Assembly: GCF_000003815.2 (NCBI RefSeq)
Contig: NC_049991.1
Location: 3,397,667-3,461,666 of the forward strand
DNA from: Branchiostoma floridae
Taxonomy: Eukaryota; Chordata; Leptocardii; Amphioxiformes; Branchiostomatidae
Direction of reading: 5' to 3'
Length of the DNA stretch: 64,000 nucleotides
Shown here: positions 46,183 through 57,300 of the stretch, in pieces
Layout of the letters: every line of letters starts with the position of its first letter
Position numbering within the stretch: the first letter of the stretch is position 1
Notes under the pieces: model-generated
What the model was told of the DNA's origin: nothing
What the model saw: only the letters and a program-made list of their open reading frames with translations
Database searches by the model: none
Program-made: the position numbers and the translations under genes

Positions 46183-49100
46183 CTTCTCAGTGGGTGAATC
46201 CAGCTGTTTGGCGCCCGGGTTGAGAAGTTGGGCCAGAGACGGAAGGTCCAGGTCAACATTCAGGAGGGACAGGCTTCCTCTCTCCTCTATACCGCGCTGC
46301 TTCGCTGGCACAACTACAAAATGTCTTGTCTGCGAGAAAAAAATACACCAAGAATATCAGCTGTTTTCACGGGAAGTTATTAGATTTATTTTCATCCGTT
46401 TCCAACAATAACAAAATACAGTAAGTCGTACAAAGGTGCTGCGAAATAAATGAATATATGATGTAGGTTGCAAAAATTGTCTATGGTAAATGGATACTAT
46501 ATTCCATAATGCTAAAGCCAATTCTAAAGTAAAAGTATTGTTCTTTATATCAAACTCTGTGGATTTAGTCATTCGTTTTATCTTCCTGACCGCTAAATAG
46601 ATTTCATAATGAAGCAAATTTTGCCAAACATTTCTATTTTACATGTTACATGCTTGCATCAGTTTTGGGGTTCCCAGAGGATGTCATCCATATAATCAAA
46701 TTAACATAGCCTAGTTGACATTTTACAGCATACTAGTAGGTGTAAATGATTGTTTTTATGTGGCTAAATACGAAGATTTTAGTGTTTGAATTATAAGTTA
46801 TGATTTGTGTTTCTAATGACAATGTCGACTGTTGTCCACACATATCATGTGATTGATGTAAAAGTGTGCCCTGCCTTGGAATTCTCAGCAAACCGCTGGA
46901 GGACGCTGCTGTACAGTGGCAGGTCAGGGTCGCAGCCCAGAAACAGGACGGACCGCTCATTGAACAGCTTTTCCAAGAATCTGGATTCCTCCCCGTCAGA
47001 CGTACACAGTTCTTCCACCCTCTTTCTGGTGCCCAACTTTAGAAGGAAAACAGATTGCGAAAAAAACATTTTAACGTCTTTGCGAATTTATGTAAATCCA
47101 TATTACGTCATGATGACGCCATCAATAATAGTGGTACCACTCCAATTAAAAATCGAATTTCTAGGATAGAACTTAGGCACAAATCAATGGATTTTGTCTC
47201 ATAAACGTGTAGAATACAAGCTCATACAAAAGAAAAGAAGCATAGAATTCATAAATATACAAAATGGACAAAGAATGCTTTAGTATGTCGTTTGAATAAG
47301 GTATGTACAAGAATATTAGTCAGAGTACTACGTTTTCTATGATATGACTTTCCATTTTAAAATTCTTTTTAGAAATCTTTCATCAATATTTCTCTACATA
47401 CCGTTGCCCTTGCGTGAAGACTCGAATCCCCGAAACACTTGACGATGACGTCATGATGTAAAGTCGGCCATGTTGAAGCCAGAAGGTTCAACTATGGATA
47501 GAAGCAAAAACGACTCAGATATTTATCTGAAAGGGCCGTGCAAGCGCACACCATAGGGTATAAAAGCTTTTAAAGATAAGGTTTGCTCGTGGAGTGACCC
47601 CGTCCAGCCAGATAAAGCGTTTTACTGTTGGTACTAACCATTGTTTCGTATTTTTCTGTTTGTTTGTTTGTTTGTTTGTTTGTTTGTTTGTTTGTCTGTC
47701 TTGGTGTGTACACAAGTTTGTGTTCGCTGCGCCTACTAAGGTTGGTCCTGGAGACGGAAAATGGTGCAACTGGAGACTTGTAGGATGGGAACGCTGGTTT
47801 GGCCTGGGTCCAAAGTTGTTGCCGTAGGCTTGTTCCTGTTGTTTGTCATCTTTTCAGTCAAACAAGTATGAAATGCTAGCTTGTGGTAATTTGAGGAATG
47901 AATTCACTCTACTTGCAACTGGATACTTGTAGGATGGGAAAACTGGTTTGGCCTGGGTCCAAAATTGTTGCCCCAGGCTTGTTCTTATGTTTGGCATCTT
48001 TTAAGTCGAACAAGTATGAAATGCTAGGTTGTGGTAATTTGAGGAATGAATTCACTCTACTTAACAAGCACATATATCAAATGCTAGTATACCTGGTCAA
48101 GCCTGAGAGATTCCCCCACAATGCCCTGCGGTGCCCAGACCAGCCGCTCCACCAGACAGTCCATGTTGGTGGTGAGGATGATGGGAAACCTTCCCAGGGT
48201 TCTCAGCGCGGCGTGAGACAGGGACGGCCGGTCCCCAAGTCGCTGTAAGTAGTCTTCTTCTAGTTTCTTCAACTTTTCCGTGCTTATTCCGGATTCATCC
48301 TATATGAATATGGATAGTTCAAACAAGACCACTGTATAAGCTAAAGGAGCCATCTACACCAAATCTTTACAACCATATCTGAATAGAGACGGCGGGCGTA
48401 ATAGAATTCCTACAACCTATGATCCACTGCTCACTGAGTCACGTGTTCTATCTGCATAACGTGTCGTCACGGCAGCAGTGGATTGACAAAGACTGGTGCT
48501 GTTCAGTCGAACATTTGGGTAAGTCCAATGTTTGTGTTGGATACTACAGTTAAACTAGTTCAAGAACACCACTGTGTGTCTGGGGCAAAGGATACAAAAA
48601 TGAACGCCTTACTGCAGTACCAATGTCCCCCGTAAGGAAGCAAATAATCAAACGCCGGATCAACGATACCTATTGCTATCTACGTGTCAAATATCATCGT
48701 AATACACCTAGCGGTTCTAGATATTTCGCCAGACACGCACACAGTAGAAACGATATCTCAGTTTTTCGTGGAGGTAAAAAGTGCTTTTCTTTGTTAAAGA
48801 TAACTTTTGAAAGTTTGCCGTGACCACTTTATTTACCACCTGCCTATTAGATCTATTATCAAGTACGGATACATACATGGGATTGAATTATTGAAAAAAA
48901 TGCTTGCTACGCATGTTACAATTTGGAGTTCTTTTATAGAATTCCAATAGTAGCTATGCAAGTGCACATATATTTCTAAACGCAAGTCGGCGTTGCTGTA
49001 CCGCCCCATGAAAGCGTGTCAAATTTGAACCCGGAAGTAACAAAATACAGTCTTGAACTTTGGGACGTGATCTATCGTGCTATGAAGATAGCTACCGAGG

Positions 49101-49377
49101 TAAATCATGCAGTACAAAATGTATTGACTTTTGTCAAAGATTTGACAATGCTGTAAGTTTTATTCCACCTACTAAGTCTATTTTTTTATCGTCTTACAAG
49201 AAAATCTCAAATTTTACATACCTGAATTCTGGTCCACCAGTCACCGAGTGTTGCTGGCTGTGGAAGAGCCGAAATCTTTTCTCCAAGGAACAGAACCAGT
49301 TTCTCCTCCTTAAGGGCCTCTCTTAAGACGCGTAGGGCTGCCAGGAGACCCTGATTTACCTGCCCAGGTGAGCTCAT
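46183..49377 (-). CDS. SIR2-like (probably degenerate) protein, 5 exons, at least 254 aa
   Basis: Exons (minus strand): 49377-49222, 48299-48093, 47491-47402, 47036-46875, 46329-46183, all phase 0 (156, 207, 90, 162 and 147 nt). The frame has the SIR2-type order: LVLFLGEKIS (28-36) where active enzymes have Gly-Ala-Gly-x-Ser, FPIILTTNMD (90-99) with the conserved Asn97 and Asp99, DVIVKCFGD (135-143) where the catalytic His-Gly should be, then SVLFLGCDPDLPLY and HFVVVPA. SIR2-like domains bind or hydrolyse NAD; the FAM118 proteins of animals are relatives and are the closest guess. The His-to-Phe change at 141 argues against ordinary deacetylase or NADase chemistry. The intron after exon 4 appears to begin with GC rather than GT. 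If exon 5 is terminal, the frame runs on to TGA at 46165-46167; otherwise it may splice into the MBL exon at 45798. Confidence 0.7.
47653..47697. repeat. (TTTG)n microsatellite
   Basis: Eleven uninterrupted TTTG/GTTT units in an intron of the SIR2-like gene. Confidence 0.92.
47766..48063. repeat. ~150-bp tandem duplication
   Basis: CAACTGGAGACTTGTAGGAT (47768) to GAATTCACTCTACTT repeats at about 47918 to 48062 with roughly 10% differences. It abuts exon 2 of the SIR2-like gene. Confidence 0.85.
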
Positions 49378-49379
49378 GA

Positions 49380-51470
49380 TGTTAAGTGTTCCTGTTCTCT
49401 CTTCACCTGAGTGAAGTCGCTAAACAAATATCGATAGGCATCAGTGAACTGTTTTGGGGATTGGGCCGTCCAAAGATGGATTTTTATGGGGGTGTAACTA
49501 GGGTGATAATTTTCTTTTCTTTATACGTTACAAAGACATTTATTTTCAGGGTAAAATAAACATTCAAATACCATAATTGTCCTTTAATTATATTTCATTT
49601 AAGTGGGGAAAAATCAGTTTACTCGATTGTCAAAAGATCCGGCACAGCTCCAAATTTCTTTATTGTTCACGAATTTTATAAGTGTACACGGACTGTACGT
49701 TAATTATCGGCTACACATGGACCATAAGCATATTGTGGGTGCATTCTCCACCCCCTCTCCCTATCAACACTAATTTGTCCCGTTACGTGTCACTTGAACC
49801 TGTATTGTTTTCTACTGAATGGTTTCTGTGGGACTTTCGAACGTTGGACGCCCCCTCATTGCCGTGCGCTGACTCACAGAGGGTAGAGGTTTCACTATCA
49901 ACCGTACGTGCCGTCTGAGAAAGGGCGGCTAGGTTTCGTTCGTAGAACTGTTGACAGACTGTCGGGGACAGGGTTCACCATTGGGGAGGCTTGTACAAGT
50001 CACGGGCCCGCTATCGCTCGGTGACAGTTGGCGACTTCAGGTATGTCAGCTGTACTCTTAAAATCAGATCTTGCAAGGAGGTTTTTGACACAGCAACTGT
50101 TGTGCTATTTTTTTTACCATCCAAAGGGGGAGGGGGGTTGGCGACCGTAACTATATTTCTCTCAACAACGGTTCAAAGATTACGTCAGAATAATAAGTTC
50201 AAGTTGGTACAACTGTCTATCATTTTCGTTATCCGCTATCAATAAAGGGATCCAAGTCTTTGTTTTGGCGTACAGTTTTTTTGTTTTGGCCCGCCCTAAT
50301 TATTTGGAACAATAGATTGAGTAAATAGGTTCATAACCTAGCCTAACCTGTACTTGTTGTATTACAAAGGAGGGCGTTTTAAGTTGTAATGTTGCGGTTC
50401 TTCACGGAAAAAAAGCGAGATCTTTACCGAATCGAGCACACCCTATCCTGTTGGCGTTAATGGTGTAGTATCCGGTTACGTAATACTATGATGTCATTAT
50501 TTCCACTTTCTCTACTTCCTCTTTTCGGTAAAGTTCAAAATAACCGACGTGGTTTTCGTTACACTTCACTGAGCCCCATTGAAAGAGTATTATTCAAGAG
50601 GGAAATCTGGACTGTGAGAGTGGTTAGTTTTGTCAACGGTTTTTAAGGTAAGGAATTATGGTGCGTTTTACGCTTGTAAAATTCTGTTGTAACAGATTTG
50701 TTTTGTGTATGTACGTGAATGCACGCTTATCTCAGAATAGCTCCAAGAACAGCTGATATCTTGGTATTAAATTTTTTTTATTCCACCAAGAAAAAATATG
50801 GTCAGCTCGACAGACATGTTTCTCGCTAGTTACACGTTATTCATGCATTGTTATCAACGTTGATCAATGTTGTGACTTGTGTCAAACAAAGCTATTATAC
50901 ATGTACATAAAGCCCACACTATGTGGCTGGCTACTCTAACATTCTGTATCCACGGTGTTTTGACCACGGAAGTGGCATGTTTGTGTTTGTACTAGCTTTC
51001 AAAGCCCATGTTGTAAGCAGGAAACACGCGTCGTACTTGCCAAAGAGAACAATGTTACAATAGTTAAAGATCTAGGTCTACAATGGACAAGGCAATTATT
51101 GTTCGTTACATGTCATTTAATCGTAATGTAAGGGGACTCCAGCCAGAACAGAATCGAAATTCATGTAACACAGGACATTTTTATAAAAGAAACAACAACA
51201 AAATAACACAAAGGTGGGGTCTTTCCAAACGTCTTGGTTCAATCGTCACTATTCTACTATAGTAATTTGATGTTCCATAGAGGAAACAAAGAAGAAAATG
51301 TAGGAATTGGACAAATTTCAAATTTGTAACATTTCACATTCTACAACGTTTGCATATCACTAGTAAATGATAAGATATACCGGTGGACATGTGCTTTATA
51401 ATCGTCAGATTTTCGTGTATATTCTATCTTTATTGGGAGTTTACCAGGGCGTATATGTTGTCAGTTATCA
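49380..51470. other. Intergenic between divergent SIR2-like and death-domain genes
   Basis: No coding exon is supported. Promoters of both genes should lie here. A GTTTTTAAGGTAAGG at 50639-50653 looks like a donor and could end a 5' non-coding exon of the + strand death-domain gene, but nothing confirms it. Confidence 0.4.
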
Positions 51471-51472
51471 TT

Positions 51473-51975
51473 AGGCCACACCAAGTAAATCTTATGGATG
51501 ACATCAGCGCGCGCATTAATTTTCGCCTGATTTCAGAAAAAAAAACAATGATTTTTTTTCTTCTGCAGGGATGGTCAACATGGCGATAAAGTACCAAAAT
51601 GAGCAAATATATTGTGTTGTAGCCTAGTAATTGTACTTGTAGAAGTGACACTTGCGAGGTACCCAGGACTGTAGTTGTAGAAATGAAACCTATTGGATAG
51701 TTGTAAAGGTGACACCAATATGGAAGCTATGAGTGTGGTTACCAACTTTGTTGGTGATGCCAGTCTACCACACTAGTATCACTTTTACCACACCAGAACA
51801 TGTCTTAAATACAGGAATGAATGCCTTGTCCGCTCTGGTACCATTTTTACAACAGCCTATTTTTGAAAATGTAGCCATCTTGTTTTTTTCCGCCCATTTT
51901 GTTTTTTTTCGCCCTATCGCACTATTTTTGCAGTCTGCAGAGGATGTCATCCATAAAATTTACTTGCTGTGGCCT
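51473..51975. mobile_element. AGGCCACA-ended TIR element
   Basis: AGGCCACACCAAGTAAAT...TTATGGATGACATC at the left is inverted at the right (GATGTCATCCATAAAATTT...GTGGCCT). Relative of the 41794 and 39532 sequences. The interior has repeated GTGACAC/AGTGTCAC motifs. No coding capacity. Confidence 0.72.
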
Positions 51976-52524
51976 TAGCGTGTTTATCCGCCACTCCTAA
52001 CTCCAGTTTGTGCACCTGTTGTGTGTGCACCGTAACAGTGTCTGCCTGATGCGCCCCTCCAACAGGAAATGTCTTTGCGCTGACTGACCCCAGAAATACC
52101 GCACCTGTTTTGATGTCCTTGTATGTGGGGCAGACTAGGAAGCGATGTGACTTTATGTGCCGTGACAAAGGAGAAAATCACATGATCTGCTATATGATTC
52201 TACATTATATGCCACGGCACACTGTTCTTGTAATTGATCCAAGCACAATGTTAGAAGGCTATGACGTAACGTCGCAAATCCGCTGTGGCAGTGCAGCACG
52301 AAAATCGATAGGCCAACTAGTTTGCGGGCTCGAATTTATATTTTCGGCAGTAATAGAATTTCTATTACTGCCAAAAATATCATTTATAGAATACATCTGT
52401 TACCGGTATCCAAAATGTTAGTAATACGTACGTCGATGTAGGTTAGACATCCAGGTAATAAGATACGCCAAAAATGGTTACTCAAGCAACTGGATATGGT
52501 TTTGAAACGGCACAGGCAGTTTAA

Positions 52525-53590
52525 GGCCTGTGACACCTGTAGATTCTCAGTCGAGCAGTTATATGGCCATAACTTTTAATGTAACCATCTGTTTTCAACA
52601 ATTTTTGGCCAGTTAACGTAATTCACCCATATTCAAAATATGATGACAAGAAAATTGTGGATCCTCACTGTTTTGGGTTTAGAAAACCATTTTTTGGTAA
52701 AAAATAGGGATGCTATTAAAATGGGTCTGTGCCCACTATGAAATGATTGTCTAACTAAGTCATATTTTCTGGAGTAATAGATTATATCTCTGTGATATCT
52801 AATATGCCTGGGGATCTTGCCGCTATACCTAGGTAAGGCTTCATTTTGGGGCAAAAACAGATTTTTTTGACAATTTTTGGGTATTTTTCGTACAAATATC
52901 AATACAGCCACGGAAATAAAAGATATTGCAAGAAGACCCGCTTGATTTCCGAAGGTCTGAGGCTTAATGAACCAAAATCTGCACAAAACTCGTAATAAAA
53001 CTGGTGCCCTGATGTGGGCAGGGGCCGACGAAACACTACTTACCCTACAAGAACTGCGTCCAAAGACATGTTTGACTGTACGTAACATTAACCGATGGTA
53101 AAATATGAATGTTTTATGTCTGTATCTGTTAAATCGCTGTAGTATCAATGCGAAATTTCGCAAGCAGTTAGCCTTATAAGGCATCAGTCAACTGCCATAC
53201 AATCATTATGGGCTAGAAATATCGATTTATAGCATTATTTTGCTGTTTCCTTGAAGTATGAGCGCCTCGCTGTTTTCCCGCCACTCCACACCCCGGGAGG
53301 TTGGAACACATGTTCGGACTGTACCACTTGCAGCTCTCGCGGGGGTGCCCTTTTGTTAACCGCTTCTAGTTATGTGGATATTTGATAAATACTAGATCAA
53401 TATCTTTAACACTCAACATTAATAAGTCTTAAAAAGTAGTTAGTGTAACCCATACATCGTAAGTTCCTGTTTTCGCAATGTAACATTAGATACTGACATT
53501 GGACCGTTCTAAAAACACTCCGGCCCGGCGGGGTTACCTAAGGTCACGCAGTGGTTCGAATTTCATGTTCGACCAAAATTGTCACAGGCC
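52525..53590. mobile_element. TTAA-flanked element (piggyBac/Kolobok type), 1066 bp
   Basis: TTAA at 52521-52524 and 53591-53594 flanks ends GGCCTGTGACA and TGTCACAGGCC (perfect 11-bp TIR). TTAA target sites are characteristic of piggyBac and Kolobok elements. A 183-codon open frame on the minus strand (52633-53184) resembles no transposase I know and is probably incidental. Confidence 0.72.
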
Positions 53591-53595
53591 TTAAA

Positions 53596-54330
53596 GTGCC
53601 CGTGGGTCATACGTAGTAATACGTGATTACATAATCGGGTAGCCTATAAATCCATGCACGGCCGAAGCTCGTAACGGTAATACAAAGTTTCCCCGTACAA
53701 TATTTGCATACATAGTGTCTGGCTGTCTGCAACCTGCTACGCCTTAAGCCATTTTGACGAGTAACAAATCATCAGAAGGCTTACGGGGCTCAGAACGGAT
53801 GTTATGTCTGCAAGTGAATGAAAACAACGACTTCCTGACATCGACCAATATCAGCAAGGGACAGTCCGTTATTCACCACGAAGTGAGCTACCCGAAATCT
53901 ACAAGAAAGATTCAGTGATCCTTCATAAAGCATTGAACAGCTGTTGCACATGTATATTAATATGTTAACAAAGACAAAGTAATCTCTAAATCCAGGGGAT
54001 GTAGCCCTGGCTGGAATTTGAGGCCACAAATTTGTCCCGGATATACCGCGGGGGTACCTCTCGGTCTCGTCGTTTCACGATGAGTTGACGGCATTTAGTT
54101 GTTGCCGGGCCTGGGTTGATTTGAACTACGTGTTAAAAAATCCAGGGGCCCGACCGTGACCCAAAATAGCCCGGGAGCTACAGGGTGTAACTGTTCCACG
54201 GGGCCACGTACCGGTCACCTGCGATACAACAGAAAAACGGCCCATCCCATAAACTACCCTGAGGGGGCCCTCTTTCCAAATAAAAACGTATGATTACATG
54301 GCTTCATCATATTTGCCTGGTTTTCCCACA
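53596..54330. other. Upstream of the death-domain gene, nothing coding
   Basis: No exon or repeat with clear ends. Contains the final intron or promoter preceding exon 1 of the death-domain gene. Confidence 0.4.
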
Positions 54331-54340
54331 GTAACAGACA

Positions 54341-57300
54341 ATGGACCCAACGATGGCAGACGTGATGAAAATACTGATAGAAGCTTGTTTCGGGGAGAAC
54401 AGCGCAAAGTACAGGAAAACAGAAAAGGGTCTGAGGCAGATACTGCAGACAGAGTACAACGACAACATCGAAAACTTCAGACAGCGTTTTGTCCAGCCAA
54501 CATTGCAGCTGTTGACAACTCTACAAAACCAGGTATGCCTTTTGTTTGTTCCATATGGATCCATTCGAGATCCTGTTTGTTTCTTTGTTTGTTTATTGGT
54601 TTGTCTTTATGTGCAAGTTTGTTTTTGCTGGCCCGGGTCCAACTATCAGTAGCTATAGATCTAGAGTGACAGGAAGTCAGTGAGAGGAAAATGGCTTCAA
54701 AGGACAGACTTGTTTCCTTTGCCAAGAAGGTTTTCGGTAGCGCAAGTGTGAGTATGTGTGAGTGTGTTTGTGTGTGCGTGTAGATGATTAGCTCAGATAA
54801 CTCTATAAGGCCTGGGTGCAGTGTTAGTTTGTGGGTAGGTCTTGATGAAATCTTGAAATGGTGAAATTTTTGGGCCCTAGTGGCTTGTTACGGTACTGCA
54901 GCGGAACGTCCGGATTCGATATCTGGACACGCTATGGTCGTGATGTTTGAGTGATAGGTAGCTCTTGGGTTAGGTTTGTTGTAGTTCTGGGCCCATAGCG
55001 GCTCTTTTGGATCTGCAGGATCCGGTTTCAAACTTTCAAACAAAAGAGAAAACCCTGCTAATATCATATATGATTTTGCCTTTGTGCTCAGGGAATCCCG
55101 GTTTCTACACCCAAATACCAACTAGTACACCTGGTTTCTCCTGACATCACATATGAGGCAGGTGATATGTTCTTTCAGGTAAGCTGATGTGCTTTTACAA
55201 TAAGTCATTGATAGTTTTTTACACATGACACAGGGTACCAGTGAATAAACCAATTAAGTAAGTCCCAAAAATAATAGTGTACATAACACCACAGAACCGC
55301 CTATCGAATTTCAATTCTACAATACAGATATTCTTTCAGCCTCTCCATTTAATAACATAGTTTTCCGAAAGTAAAGAAGAAAAACTGATTTTCAGTTCCT
55401 AATTATATAGATTCTATGCTACATGTCACATAAAGGCAGCTAGTATTAAGTTGCTATTAGTTATTTGTTGTTAGTCATTTGCCGTTGTATTCATAATCCT
55501 TTAAACGTTGATGCATTTATTCAGTTCTTATCTGTGTTTCTGTTATCACTGAAATTACCAATATTCTTCTTGCGTGTTGTGTTGTATTTATTGGTTGCTA
55601 CATAGTTAAATAGTTTTGGTAAATTAGACGGGTACACCACGTATAGATTGTAATTCTTTCGGCAATTACGTCGCTATACAGTTAATGTTAAGTTCGGATT
55701 GCACCGATAGTATTTGTTTCATTTTATACTGATGAAGGCGACAGACGTTCGTCAAAACTTTCACTGAAGAATTAAAGAAGGTTGTGTAACGAGGAAGACT
55801 TTCTTCAACATCTCTATGTATTTTTCAGGTGGGACAGTCAAAACCCGGAACCCTGTCACTCAAGTTCACCAAATATGACAACGTCCGAAACGTCATCAGA
55901 CTACAGAACTCACACGTTCCCGAGAAGGACTACCGGACAGCATTTACCGACCAGTATCTCCAGGACCTTCGGACGCTGGCTAGCAACACTGGCAACATCG
56001 GGGATGTGCTGATGAGAACGTGCATCGTCATCACCAAGGATGGGGCGGTGGCGAGAGTTGGAACATCCAGCATTATGGAAGAGGTTGGTACCTTTTTGAT
56101 GACGCCTCAGGGGCTAGTGTACATGTAACAGTAAAATGTGCGTCCGTTTGGAAAGAATTTCCAGAATTCGATAGGAATTTCTGGGATTTTTCGATTTGCT
56201 TTATGGGAGACACTGCACTCAAGTTAGTATTTTTTAACAGTGCCACATACAAGGTACAGACAGAAGGTAAAGGTAGTATTTTACCTCACCAACCGAAGTC
56301 AGGGACCCATCTTTACAACTGGGTGAAGTTAGAAAGGTCGTGTTAAGTGCCTTTCCCAAAGGGAACAACGTCTGGGCACGAACACAAATTCACACAAATA
56401 AACAAAACAAAAAGATTTTCACGAAGCGACATCACATTTCTATGCATGTAAAACTGTCCATAGTCAAGGACTTTACTTCACTCACACATTTGGTACAATA
56501 TTCCTTACAATCGTTCGATAATAAGATGGCATGTAAGAAAATACCTGTTCACTTTTATCACAAGCTTGGTTTATTCTTGTTTTCTTTTAGACAAATATGA
56601 ACGTTATCGGCAATATGACCCCGGAACAGAAAAGCGCCATTGCAGAGAAACTGGACAAGGAGCCGGTACTGAGGACATCGGGCGATCGGGACGACTGGCT
56701 GGCTCTGGCTGAAAGGCTAGAGGCTGAAGAAACCTTAGAGGAAGGATTCAGAGCGGTAAGTTTTTTTTTTCTTTGCTTTAAGACAGATTAACAAGGACAA
56801 TGATTCACTGCCCTTAAAGGTATTAACTTAATATTTCAACAGTGCCATGTACAATTTACTACAAAGGACAGATTGTGAAGATATTCGCATAACCTTTTCA
56901 TAACCTTTTGAGCCCATCCCTCTCCACCGTCGTCGAACCAAAGTCCCGTTTTTTGCATTGCCGCGCCAGCGGCAATGCCTTATGCCCACTATTTACATGG
57001 TTGGATGGTTGGATGGATCAATGGTTCAAGCAATGTTAACCCAGCCCTTCCAAAGCCCCTTCCAAAGGCCCTTCTTTTTGCTGGAAGGTGACAGTTCAAA
57101 ATTAGTAATGACCATTCGATACAATGACCATACTCATATGTAGTTGACCCCTAAGGGTACACAAACATTAGGGAGACAAGCCAATCCACTGGACCACGCT
57201 CGCTCGCGGCTAATCGCTCGCTCGCTCACTCGCGGCTAATCGCGGCCGAGTTTCATGGCTTAGTTAGACAATGGTACATTCCAGGCGAGTATTAAAACTC

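Noticed and set aside
52633-53184. 183-codon minus-strand ORF
   Set aside because: It lies wholly inside the TTAA-flanked element, has no recognisable domain, and its composition looks like translated non-coding AT-rich DNA.
54691-54750. ATG-initiated open stretch (MASKDRLVSFAKK) as an extra exon of the death-domain gene
   Set aside because: No upstream acceptor fits and the exon on each side already joins in phase without it.
57187-57245. GCTCGCTCGCGGCTAATCGC mini-array as a regulatory element
   Set aside because: Only a few short units, more simply explained as simple-sequence expansion inside a possible transposon.
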